Positions 54,014 through 61,424 of a DNA stretch of 64,000 nt are shown piece by piece (positions within the stretch are counted from its first letter, which is position 1; each line of letters begins with the position of its first letter). A program made the position numbers and the translations under genes. The DNA comes from Actinomadura pelletieri DSM 43383 (GTDB lineage Bacteria; Actinomycetota; Actinomycetes; Streptosporangiales; Streptosporangiaceae). The stretch is from contig NZ_RBWU01000004.1 of the NCBI RefSeq assembly GCF_003634705.1, positions 682,001-746,000 on the forward strand. Direction: 5' to 3'. The notes beneath the pieces are model-generated. The model was not told the DNA's origin. It ran no database searches and saw only the letters and a list, made by a program, of their open reading frames with translations.

Positions 54014-54985
54014 GTGCGGGCGGCTCGGTTGATCTCGATGGTGTTGCTCCTGCAGTCGCGGGAGACGATGACGGCGGGCGAGCTGGCGCGGGAGCTGGAG
54101 GTCTCCGAGCGCACCGTCTACCGGGACATGGAGGCGCTGTCGGCGGCGGGCGTCCCGGTCTACGCCGAGCAGGGCCGTCGCGGCGGCTACCGGCTCGTCG
54201 GCGGCTACCGGACGCGGCTGACCGGGCTGACCCGCGAGGAGGCGGAGGCGCTGTTCCTGTCCGGGCTGCCCGGTCCCGCCGACGACATGGGCCGCGGCGA
54301 CGCGGTCGCCGCGGCGGAGCTGAAGGTCCTCGCCGCGCTGCCGCCGTCACTGCGGGACGCGCCCGCGCGGGCGGGCCAGCGGTTCCACCTCGACGCGCCG
54401 GGCTGGTTCGGCGAGTCCGGGCCGCCGCCGCTGCTGCGCGAACTCGCGCGGGCCGTCTGGGAGGACGAGTCCGTCGAACTGCGCTACCGCCGCGGGGACA
54501 CCGAGATCGCGCGGACGGCCGAACCGTACGGGCTCGTGTTGAAGAACGGCACCTGGTACCTGGTCGCGCGCGTCGGCGACGGTATGCGCACCTACCGCGT
54601 GGACCGGGTCACCGCCGTCCGGCCGACCGGCGTGATGTTCGACCGGGACGACGACTTCGACCTCGCCGCGCACTGGCGGGAGCAGGCCGAGGCGTTCGTC
54701 CGCTCGATCCTGCGCGAGCGGATCACCGTCCGGCTGTCCCCCGCCGGGATGCGGATCCTGCGGTACGCCGTCGAGCCGTACGCGGCACGGCGGGCGGTCG
54801 AGGACGCCGGGGAGCCCGACGGCAAGGGCTGGGTGGTGACCACGCTTCCCGTCGAGTCGACGCGGGTCGCGGCGGCCGAGTTGATGCGGCTCGGGCCCGA
54901 GGTGGAGATCCTGGAGCCGCCGGAACTGCGTGCGCGCGTGGCCGAGGCCGCCGCCCGGCTCGCGGACCTGTACACCCCGGGCTGA
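54014..54985 (+). CDS. WYL-domain transcriptional regulator
   Basis: The 323-residue protein begins with a helix-turn-helix of type 11 (LLLQSRETMTAGELARELEVSERTVYRDMEALSAAGVPVYAEQGRRGGYRL). A WYL domain follows (YGLVLKNGTWYLVARVGDGMRTYRVDRV), with a C-terminal WCX extension (ERITVRLSPAGMRILRYAVEPY). WYL proteins bind nucleic-acid-like ligands and act as regulators. The GTG at 54014 lies close after the promoter with no Shine-Dalgarno site, so it may be translated from a leaderless message. Its likely target is itself and perhaps adenosine deaminase. Confidence 0.92.
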   Translation: MRAARLISMVLLLQSRETMTAGELARELEVSERTVYRDMEALSAAGVPVYAEQGRRGGYRLVGGYRTRLTGLTREEAEALFLSGLPGPADDMGRGDAVAAAELKVLAALPPSLRDAPARAGQRFHLDAPGWFGESGPPPLLRELARAVWEDESVELRYRRGDTEIARTAEPYGLVLKNGTWYLVARVGDGMRTYRVDRVTAVRPTGVMFDRDDDFDLAAHWREQAEAFVRSILRERITVRLSPAGMRILRYAVEPYAARRAVEDAGEPDGKGWVVTTLPVESTRVAAAELMRLGPEVEILEPPELRARVAEAAARLADLYTPG

Positions 54986-55025
54986 GGGACGGACCGGTGC
55001 CGGGCGGCCCCCGACGAGCCGCGCG

Positions 55026-55430
55026 CTAGTCCTGCTTTCGGGCGATCGCCTCGGCCAACTGCTCCTTGGTCATCTTCGAGCGTCCCTTGACGTCCAGGTC
55101 GGCGGCGCGCTCGTACAGCTCCTTCTTCGTGTTGCCCTCGACGTCCACGCCGCCGTAGCTCTTGCCGTGGCCGCGGCGGGCCTGCGGGTTCTTCGCCCGC
55201 GGGTCGGACGGGCCCTTGCGCTTCTTCGGAACCCACCGGTCGCCGAGCTTCTCGAACCTGTGCTTGAGCGCCGAGTAGGCGGTCCGGTGCGCCCGCTGCC
55301 CCTCACCGTAGGTCTCCACCGCGGAGTCATGGGCCTTGGCGAAGGTCTCCTGAGCCTCCTTGGGGGAACGCTTGAGCGTGTCGGGAAGCTCGTCCTTCTT
55401 CGGCTTGCCGCTCTTCGTCGTCTTCGGCAT
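55026..55430 (-). CDS. ChaB family protein
   Basis: The 134-residue protein is highly charged. The N-terminal part, DELPDTLKRSPKEAQETFAKAHDSAVETYGEGQRAHRTAYSALKHRFEK, is the ChaB domain. The C-terminus, NTKKELYERAADLDVKGRSKMTKEQLAEAIARKQ, looks like a Rho-N/SAP-like small helical domain. Originally linked to cation transport regulation (ChaA), the function in actinomycetes is unknown, and the Rho-N part suggests nucleic acid binding. GGAGGAG precedes the ATG at 55430. Confidence 0.9.
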   Translation of the reverse strand: MPKTTKSGKPKKDELPDTLKRSPKEAQETFAKAHDSAVETYGEGQRAHRTAYSALKHRFEKLGDRWVPKKRKGPSDPRAKNPQARRGHGKSYGGVDVEGNTKKELYERAADLDVKGRSKMTKEQLAEAIARKQD

Positions 55431-55487
55431 GACTCCTCCTTCGTCACGTCTCCAATGCGAATAACCGCCCAAGACCACCTCAAACCG

Positions 55488-56405
55488 CTACCGGTATCCG
55501 GTGACGTCCGCGGGAAGCCCCGGCTGCTCCACCTCGACGATGTAGCGCCAGGCGTCCGGGCGGCTGCCGTCGGCGTCGGTGAACCCGTACTCCTTGGCGA
55601 GCCCGCCGCTGGACAGCGACGCGCCGTTCCAGCGTGCCCGGTCGGGGTCGGCGGCGAGCGCGGCGACGGCGCGTCCGACGAAGGTCGGGGACTCGGAGAT
55701 CGCGAAGTGCGGGACCGTCTTCGTGGCGTCGCGCCAGGTCTCCTCCGTGACACCGTAGTAGTCGAGCATCGCCTCCGAGCGCAGCCAGCCGGGCGTCAGC
55801 GCCAGGGCCGTCGCCCCGTACGGCGCGATCTCCACGGACTGGGCGAGCGCCATCCGGATCACGGAGCTCTTGACGAGGTCGTAGAAGAATCCGACGTCCT
55901 TGCGGTAGTTCGCGTTGTACTCGGCGGTCCCGTCGGTCATCTCGATCACGAGGCCGCCGGGCTCGCGGATCAGCAGGGGCAGCGCGCGGTGGCTGGTGAT
56001 GGCGTGGGTCTCGATGCCGAGGCGCAGCATCCGCAGCCCGTCGTCCAGGGACTGCTCCCACAGTGGCTTGTCGAACCCGAAGAGGTGGTCGGCGCCCCAC
56101 ACGTCGTTGACGAGGACGTCGAGCCTGCCGCGTTCGGCGTCGATGCGCGCGACCAGCGCGGCGACCTGCTCCGGGTCGAGATGGTCGACCGGGACGGCGA
56201 TGCCCTCGCCGCCCGCGGTCGTCACCAGCTCCGCGGTCTCCTCGATGGTCTCGGGACGGCCCATCTCCGAGCGGCGTGCCCGGGTGGTGCGTCCCGTCAC
56301 GTACACGGTCGCGCCGGCGGCGCCGAGCTCGACGGCGATGCCGCGGCCCGCTCCGCGCGTCCCCCCCGCCACCAGCGCGACCCTGCCTGTCAGTTCACGG
56401 TTCAT
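55488..56405 (-). CDS. Short-chain dehydrogenase/reductase
   Basis: The 305-residue SDR has an N-terminal cofactor motif VAGGTRGAGRGIAVEL (variant TGxxxGxG), the Asp-type VPVDHLDPEQV, and VLVNDVWGADHLFG in place of NNAG. The Tyr-x3-Lys pair is in FFYDLVKSSVIRMA. It looks like the atypical group of actinobacterial SDRs close to DHRS1; the substrate is unknown. The start MNRELTGRVALVAGG is clear. It lies 57 bases before the ChaB gene on the same strand. Confidence 0.88.
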   Translation of the reverse strand: MNRELTGRVALVAGGTRGAGRGIAVELGAAGATVYVTGRTTRARRSEMGRPETIEETAELVTTAGGEGIAVPVDHLDPEQVAALVARIDAERGRLDVLVNDVWGADHLFGFDKPLWEQSLDDGLRMLRLGIETHAITSHRALPLLIREPGGLVIEMTDGTAEYNANYRKDVGFFYDLVKSSVIRMALAQSVEIAPYGATALALTPGWLRSEAMLDYYGVTEETWRDATKTVPHFAISESPTFVGRAVAALAADPDRARWNGASLSSGGLAKEYGFTDADGSRPDAWRYIVEVEQPGLPADVTGYR

Positions 56406-56480
56406 GGGAGGGATGCTGGCACCGAAACCTGTCAGCCCGCGTCAGCGTTCCGCCCCGAGACCGGGAGATCCGGACGCGCG

Positions 56481-56627
56481 TCAGGTGAAGATGCTCACCC
56501 CTCCCGGGCCGACGAGGAGTCCGACCACGATGAGGACGATGCCCCAGATCAGCTCACGGCGGGCGAGGATCACATAGATTCCGGCGATCACCAGGACCAC
56601 GGCGAGTAGCCACAGAAGTGTCATCAT
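56481..56627 (-). CDS. GPGG-motif small membrane protein
   Basis: A short gene of 48 codons that is easily missed. The product begins MMTLLWLLAVVLVIAG, has a hinge ILARRELIWG, and ends VVGLLVGPGGVSIFT. Two membrane helices are separated by a short charged turn, and the GPGG motif near the C-terminus is the mark of a small-protein family in actinomycetes. Function unknown. Tandem ATG codons at 56627 and 56624 are possible starts. It is upstream of the SDR gene on the same strand. Confidence 0.82.
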   Translation of the reverse strand: MMTLLWLLAVVLVIAGIYVILARRELIWGIVLIVVGLLVGPGGVSIFT

Positions 56628-56671
56628 GCGACCGGGATCCCCACGTCAGGTGCCCGGAAACCGATATCTCG

Positions 56672-56687
56672 TTTCGGATGTCCGAAA
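56672..56687. promoter_or_regulatory. Palindrome TTTCGGA-TG-TCCGAAA
   Basis: Perfect 7-base arms with a 2-base centre, about 45 bases upstream of the GPGG protein start. The half-site TCCGAAAT also occurs in the inverted repeat at 24058-24110. Confidence 0.5.
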
Positions 56688-56708
56688 TCACAGTTTTGTC
56701 CCGTCGTG

Positions 56709-56734
56709 CGGAGAGGGGATCGCTCCCCTCTCCG
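56709..56734. terminator. Strong hairpin
   Basis: Ten-base perfect arms CGGAGAGGGG and CCCCTCTCCG with a 6-base loop. It lies between the stop of trpEG (minus strand, 56864) and the GPGG gene, so it probably terminates the trpEG transcript. Confidence 0.6.
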
Positions 56735-56863
56735 CCGGGATAACGGCGATCACCACGCCGCGCGAGGGCGGCGCCGTGGCCGGTCCCCCAGTCTTCCGTC
56801 GCGCCCCGGCCGCCACCAGCACCCTCGGTACCATTTAGGCCCGCACGATCTCCTGCCAAGGGA

Positions 56864-59023
56864 CTAGGACCGGCTCAGCCTGAGGACGTTGGCCACGATC
56901 CGGTGCCCCGCCCCGCCCGCCGCGGTGAGGATCGACTCCGGGTGGAACTGCACGCCCCAACGCCGCCGCGCCGGGTCCTCGACCGCCATCACCACGTCGC
57001 CCGTCAGCGCGGTCACCTGGAAGCCCTTCACCCGGTCGGGCGTGGTGTGCAACGAGTGGTACCGGGCCGCGGTGAACTCGTCGGGAAGTCCCTCGAAGAG
57101 CCCGCCGCCGAGCACCTTGACCTGGCCGGGCTTGCCGTGGGACGGCTCGGGCAGCAACGCCAGCGCGCCGCCGCCGTGCTCCACCATGGCCTGCAGGCCG
57201 AGGCAGACGCCGAAGACCGGGAGGGTCCGCTCGTCCAGCGCGTCCAGGAGCGGGCCGGTCGAGAAGTCCTCGGGACGTCCCGGACCGGGCGACAGCACGA
57301 CGAGGTCGGGGGCGTGCTCGTCCAGCATCCCCGTCGGGAAGCCGTGCCGGAGCGTGACGACGTCGGCGCCCTGCTGGCGGAAGTAGTCGGCGAGGGTGTT
57401 GACGAACGAGTCCTCGTAGTCGACGAGCAGCACCTTCACGCCGTCCCCCGGCCGCTCGGGCGATGCCGACTCCCGGGCCGCGGCCGCCGCGCCGCCCCCC
57501 TGCGACTCGGCGAGCGCGCCGAGCAGCGCGCTCGCCTTGAGGTGGGTCTCGCGCTCCTCCTCGTCGGGATCGGAGTCGTACAGCAACGTCGCCCCGGCCC
57601 GGACGGTCGCGACGCCGTCACGGATCTGCGCCGTCCGCAGGGTCAGCCCCGTGTTCATGGACCCGTCGAACCCGATGCAGCCGACGGCGCCGCCGTACCA
57701 GCGGCGCGGCGAGTCCTCGTGGTCCTCGATGAACTGCATCGCCCACGCCTTCGGCGCGCCGGTCACGGTCACGGCCCACATGTGCGTGAGGAACGCGTCG
57801 AGCGCGTCGAAGCCGGGGCGCAGCCGCCCCTCGATGTGGTCGACGGTATGGATCAGCCGCGAGTACATCTCGATCTGCCGGCGGCCGAGGACCCGGACGC
57901 TGCCGGGCACGCAGATCCGCGACTTGTCGTTGCGGTCCACGTCGGTGCACATGGTCAGCTCGGACTCGTCCTTGGTGGACGACAGGATCGCGCGGATCTG
58001 CTCGGCGTCCTCCAGCGCGTCGCCACCCCGCTTGATCGTCCCGGCGATCGGGCAGGTCTCGACGCGGTCGCCGGTGACCCGCACGAACATCTCGGGCGAC
58101 GCGCCGACCAGATACTCGCCGTCGCCGAGGTTGAACAGGAACTCGTAGGGCGCGGGGTTCGTCTCGCGCAGCCGCTCGAAGAACGCGGCGGGCGCGTCGC
58201 ACCGCCCGTACATGGCGTGCCCAGGGGTCACCTCGAACAGGTCGCCGCGGACGAACTTCTCCTTCGCCTCCCGCACCATCTGGGCGTACACGCCGGGCAC
58301 CGGCTGCGCGGGAATCTCCGCGGGTTCCACGACCGGTGTCGGCTCGGTGGCACGCGACAGGCCCGCGGTGCTCCGGTCCCCGACCTCGAAGTCGTAGGAC
58401 ATGCGGTGCGAGGTCTCGCGCTTGCGGTCCACGACGACCAGTTCGTCGGGCAGGTGCAGGACGAGGTCACGCTGGTCGGACGGCCTTTCCAGCCTCGTCC
58501 GCAACGGCTCGAACTGGAGCGACAGGTCGTACCCGAACGCCCCGTACAGGCCGAGGTGCGGGTCGTCGCAGGCGAACAGGCCGACCACGGCGCGCAGGGC
58601 GGTGAACACGGTCGGCTGGCGGCTGCGCTCCTCCTCGGGGAAGAACTCCCGCGTGGGCGGGACGAACACCTCGACGACGCCCGGCTCGTCCGCCCGGATC
58701 TCCCCGGTGTCGCGCAGGACGGCGGCGACGGCGGGCAGCAGGACGCGCCCCCGCCCGTTGAGGGCCCGTACCGTGACGGTCCGGCCACGGGCGACGACCT
58801 CCAGACACGGGTCGACGTACCCCATGTGCCAGCGGCTGTAGCGGCCCGGATACTCCATGCCGGAGCTGAGCACGCCGCCGCGCCGCTCTCCCACGGCCTC
58901 GACGAGGGCGTTCAGCATGTCGGACTTGCGCTCGGGATCGACCGGTGTGGCGGTACGGGTCACCCGTACGCCCCCGGCGGTGACGAACTCGCTGGTCAAC
59001 TGCTGCTGTGAGACGGTGTCCAC
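56864..59023 (-). CDS. trpE(G): Anthranilate synthase, fused TrpE-TrpG
   Basis: The 719-residue protein joins the TrpE chorismate-binding domain (residues about 1-500: YEFLFNLGDGEYLVGASPEMFV, ETCPIAGTIKRGG, the DVDRNDKSRIC element, TVTGAPKAWAMQFI) to a TrpG glutamine amidotransferase (about 525-719: VDYEDSFVNTLADYF, nucleophile Cys in FGVCLGLQAMVEHGG, His-Glu in QFHPESIL). It makes anthranilate from chorismate and glutamine, the first step to tryptophan or phenazine-like products. The fused form is known in actinomycetes and rhizobia. It is regulated by a leader peptide and attenuator upstream. Confidence 0.96.
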   Translation of the reverse strand: MDTVSQQQLTSEFVTAGGVRVTRTATPVDPERKSDMLNALVEAVGERRGGVLSSGMEYPGRYSRWHMGYVDPCLEVVARGRTVTVRALNGRGRVLLPAVAAVLRDTGEIRADEPGVVEVFVPPTREFFPEEERSRQPTVFTALRAVVGLFACDDPHLGLYGAFGYDLSLQFEPLRTRLERPSDQRDLVLHLPDELVVVDRKRETSHRMSYDFEVGDRSTAGLSRATEPTPVVEPAEIPAQPVPGVYAQMVREAKEKFVRGDLFEVTPGHAMYGRCDAPAAFFERLRETNPAPYEFLFNLGDGEYLVGASPEMFVRVTGDRVETCPIAGTIKRGGDALEDAEQIRAILSSTKDESELTMCTDVDRNDKSRICVPGSVRVLGRRQIEMYSRLIHTVDHIEGRLRPGFDALDAFLTHMWAVTVTGAPKAWAMQFIEDHEDSPRRWYGGAVGCIGFDGSMNTGLTLRTAQIRDGVATVRAGATLLYDSDPDEEERETHLKASALLGALAESQGGGAAAAARESASPERPGDGVKVLLVDYEDSFVNTLADYFRQQGADVVTLRHGFPTGMLDEHAPDLVVLSPGPGRPEDFSTGPLLDALDERTLPVFGVCLGLQAMVEHGGGALALLPEPSHGKPGQVKVLGGGLFEGLPDEFTAARYHSLHTTPDRVKGFQVTALTGDVVMAVEDPARRRWGVQFHPESILTAAGGAGHRIVANVLRLSRS

Positions 59024-59066
59024 CGCGGTGGCCCCTCATGTCGGGCCCTCACCAGGCGGAAACACG

Positions 59067-59091
59067 AAAAAGACCGCCGGTGAGGGCGGTC
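59067..59091 (-). terminator. Attenuator terminator of trpEG
   Basis: On the minus strand GACCGCC-CTCACC-GGCGGTC is followed by TTTTT: a 7-base perfect stem with a 6-base loop and T-tract, one of the few canonical terminators in this window. It lies between the leader peptide and the trpEG start. The flanking arms CCAGGCG and CGCCTGG could form an alternative structure. Confidence 0.9.
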
Positions 59092-59125
59092 GCCTGGATC
59101 TGGTCGTGCACGAACCGGCGCCGCC

Positions 59126-59167
59126 TCAGCGACGCCACCACCACTGGGAGGAGGCCACGGTCCGCAT
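59126..59167 (-). CDS. trpL: trp leader peptide
   Basis: A 13-residue frame, MRTVASSQWWWRR, with three consecutive Trp codons, ends 35 bases before the attenuator hairpin. Ribosome stalling at the Trp codons when tryptophan is scarce should favour readthrough into trpEG. The start lacks a clear ribosome-binding site. This gene is shorter than normal gene-finder limits. Confidence 0.92.
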   Translation of the reverse strand: MRTVASSQWWWRR

Positions 59168-59277
59168 GCGGTGAGGCTACCACCTGTGGATCGATCCGCG
59201 TACTCGTGCCGTGGCCGAGATCACTCCGTGACGCGCCCGTGGGTACTCTCGCCCGGCCATGAAGATGACGCCGTGCA

Positions 59278-59299
59278 CACGACCGTTCACACGGTCGTG
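59278..59299. promoter_or_regulatory. Operator palindrome CACGACCG-TTCACA-CGGTCGTG
   Basis: Perfect 8-base arms with a 6-base spacer, about 22 bases upstream of the DUF3311 start. The length and position suit a dimeric repressor site controlling the DUF3311-symporter operon. No candidate regulator gene is adjacent. Confidence 0.7.
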
Positions 59300-59320
59300 C
59301 CCATGACGAGGAGGAACTCG

Positions 59321-59563
59321 TTGGCTCCCGACGACCCGAACGACCCCCGCCCGCAACCGCCACCCGTGGACCGCTCCGACCGGAGCGTCTGGAACCTTCT
59401 GCTGATCGTCCCGATCGTGGTGCCGCTGCTGACGTTCCTGTACAACGGCGAGACGCCCCGCCTGGCGGGCTTCCCCGCCTTCTACTGGATCCAGCTGGCC
59501 TTCATCCCGCTCGGCGTCACCTGCACGCTCGTCGTGTACCGGATGACCAGGAAGCGGGGGTGA
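59321..59563 (+). CDS. DUF3311 small membrane protein
   Basis: The protein of about 80 residues has a Pro/Asp-rich N-terminus, then two membrane helices (WNLLLIVPIVVPLLTFLYN and FPAFYWIQLAFIPLGVTCTLVVY) with short loops. DUF3311 proteins accompany sodium:solute symporters in actinomycetes and are probably accessory subunits. TTG 59321 has GAGGAGG 6-8 bases upstream and is preferred over ATG 59303 (86 residues). It is followed by the symporter with a 4-base gap. Confidence 0.85.
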   Translation: MAPDDPNDPRPQPPPVDRSDRSVWNLLLIVPIVVPLLTFLYNGETPRLAGFPAFYWIQLAFIPLGVTCTLVVYRMTRKRG

Positions 59564-59567
59564 TCCG

Positions 59568-61178
59568 ATGGCGAGCGACCATGTCACCGAGATCGCCGTC
59601 TTCGCCGCGCTCTTCCTGCTGGTCAGCGGGATGGGCTTCGTCGCGGCCCGATGGCGCCGCGCCGCGACCATGGACAACCTGGACGAGTGGGGGCTCGGCG
59701 GCCGCAGCTTCGGCAGCTGGATCACCTGGTTCCTGATCGGCGGGGACCTCTATACCGCGTACACGTTCGTCGCCGTCCCGGCGCTGGTGTTCGGGGCGGG
59801 CGCGGCGGGCTTCTTCGCCGTCCCGTACACGATCGTCGTGTACCCGCTGGTGTTCCTGTTCCTGATCCGGCTCTGGTCGGTGTCGCACGTCCACGGGTTC
59901 GTCACCCCGGCCGACTTCGTCCGGGCCAGGTTCGGGTCGCCGACGCTGGCGCTCGCCGTCGCGGTCACCGGCATCGTCGCCACGATGCCGTACATCGCGC
60001 TGCAACTGGTCGGCATCGAGGCGGTGCTGAAGGCGATGGGCGTGCACGGCCACTGGCCGATCGTCATCGCGTTCGTGATCCTGGCGGCCTACACCTACCA
60101 GTCGGGGCTGCGGGCGCCCGCGCTGATCGCGTTCGTCAAGGACGTGCTGATCTACCTCGTGATCATCGTGGCGGTGCTGTACATCCCGGCGAAGCTCGGC
60201 GGCTGGGGCGACGTCTTCGGCGCGGCGAAGGACAAGTTCGAGGCGACGCCCAAGCCGGACGACGGGATCGTGCTCGGCTCCGCCGGTCAGCTGAACTACG
60301 CGATGCTGGCGCTCGGCTCGGCGATGGCGCTGTTCCTGTACCCGCACAGCGTGACCGGAGTGCTCGCCGCCCGGAACCGCGACTGCGTCAAGCGGAACAT
60401 GGCGGCGCTGCCCGCCTACAGCCTCGTCCTCGGTCTGATCGCGTTGCTCGGCTACATGGCGATCGCCGCGGAGGTCGTGCCGATCACCACCGACGGGAAG
60501 ACGGACACCAACACCGTCGTCCCGGTGCTGTTCGACCAGGTGTTCCCGGACTGGTTCGCCGGGGTCGCGTTCGCCGCCATCGGGATCGGCGCGCTCGTCC
60601 CGGCGGCGATCATGTCGATCGCGGCGGCCAACCTGTTCACCCGCAACATCTACAAGGAGTATCTCCGCCGGGACGCGACCGAGAAGCAGGAGGCCACGGT
60701 CAGCAAGCTGGTCTCGCTGGTCGTCAAGGCGGGCGCGGTGGCGTGCATCCTGGCGCTCGACCCCGAGTTCTCCATCCACCTGCAGCTCATCGGCGGCGTC
60801 ATCATCCTGCAGACGCTTCCGTCGGTGGGGCTGGGCCTCATGACGCGCTGGTTCCACCGCGGCGCGCTCATCGCCGGCTGGGCCTGCGGCCTGGCGGCGG
60901 GGCTGTGGATGCTGTACCGGATCCCGAATCCCGCGAAGGGCAAGGACCACTTCGGCGGTTCCGCCTACCCGCTGAGCGACCTCGGCCTGGACACCTCGTC
61001 GACGATGTACGTCGGGATGCTGGCGCTCGCCGTCAACGTCGTCGTCGCGGTCGCCGGGACGGTGGCGTGCAGGGCGGCCGGGCTCGCGGACGGCGCGGAC
61101 GCGACCCGCGGGGCCGACTACACCGCCGACGAGGGCGATCCGAAGATCAAGGAACTGGATCTGGCGGGCAGCACCTGA
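59568..61178 (+). CDS. Sodium:solute symporter (SSS family, monocarboxylate-type)
   Basis: The 536-residue protein has 13 or so helices: VTEIAVFAALFLLVSGMGFVAARW, the family motif WGLGGRSFGSWITWFLIGGDLYTAYTFV, VPYTIVVYPLVFLF, YQSGLRAPALIAFVKDVLIYLV and GIGALVPAAIMSIAAANLFTRNIYKEY. It couples Na+ entry to import of a small organic acid such as acetate, pyruvate or lactate, by analogy with MctP/ActP. DUF3311 is directly upstream, a standard pair. The C-terminal 40 residues are acidic and cytosolic. Confidence 0.92.
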   Translation: MASDHVTEIAVFAALFLLVSGMGFVAARWRRAATMDNLDEWGLGGRSFGSWITWFLIGGDLYTAYTFVAVPALVFGAGAAGFFAVPYTIVVYPLVFLFLIRLWSVSHVHGFVTPADFVRARFGSPTLALAVAVTGIVATMPYIALQLVGIEAVLKAMGVHGHWPIVIAFVILAAYTYQSGLRAPALIAFVKDVLIYLVIIVAVLYIPAKLGGWGDVFGAAKDKFEATPKPDDGIVLGSAGQLNYAMLALGSAMALFLYPHSVTGVLAARNRDCVKRNMAALPAYSLVLGLIALLGYMAIAAEVVPITTDGKTDTNTVVPVLFDQVFPDWFAGVAFAAIGIGALVPAAIMSIAAANLFTRNIYKEYLRRDATEKQEATVSKLVSLVVKAGAVACILALDPEFSIHLQLIGGVIILQTLPSVGLGLMTRWFHRGALIAGWACGLAAGLWMLYRIPNPAKGKDHFGGSAYPLSDLGLDTSSTMYVGMLALAVNVVVAVAGTVACRAAGLADGADATRGADYTADEGDPKIKELDLAGST

Positions 61179-61197
61179 CCGCGTCTCGCCCCGGCGC

Positions 61198-61236
61198 CGC
61201 CGGGACGCCCGGATTCCGTTTCCGGGCGTCCCGGCG
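61198..61236 (+). terminator. Strong rho-independent terminator
   Basis: A perfect 16-base stem (CGCCGGGACGCCCGGA with its complement) and a 7-base loop are followed by TTTT, 20 bases after the symporter stop. Confidence 0.95.
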
Positions 61237-61406
61237 TTTTGTCACGATCCAATCAATGGGCGACGACCCGGCTCGCGGCACGCCGCGCTTTGATCATTCC
61301 GGAGATCGTCCCCGTCAAGATCCTCAGCATGACCGGAGGCGGCCACCGGGATTGCCCTGCGGGTTCATGATTGGCCTGATCAGGCGTCGGGATCTTGGCA
61401 AATTAT

Positions 61407-61421
61407 TAGGATAGTTTCCTA
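61407..61421. promoter_or_regulatory. Near-palindrome TAGGATAGTTTCCTA upstream of GH20 gene
   Basis: Arms TAGGA and TCCTA with one mismatched pair in the centre, directly before the GH20 start. It resembles, from memory, AGGAAA-TTTCCT palindromes upstream of secreted glycoside hydrolases in actinomycetes. Surrounding sequence is A/T-rich, so it may overlap the promoter. Confidence 0.5.
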
Positions 61422-61424
61422 TTT

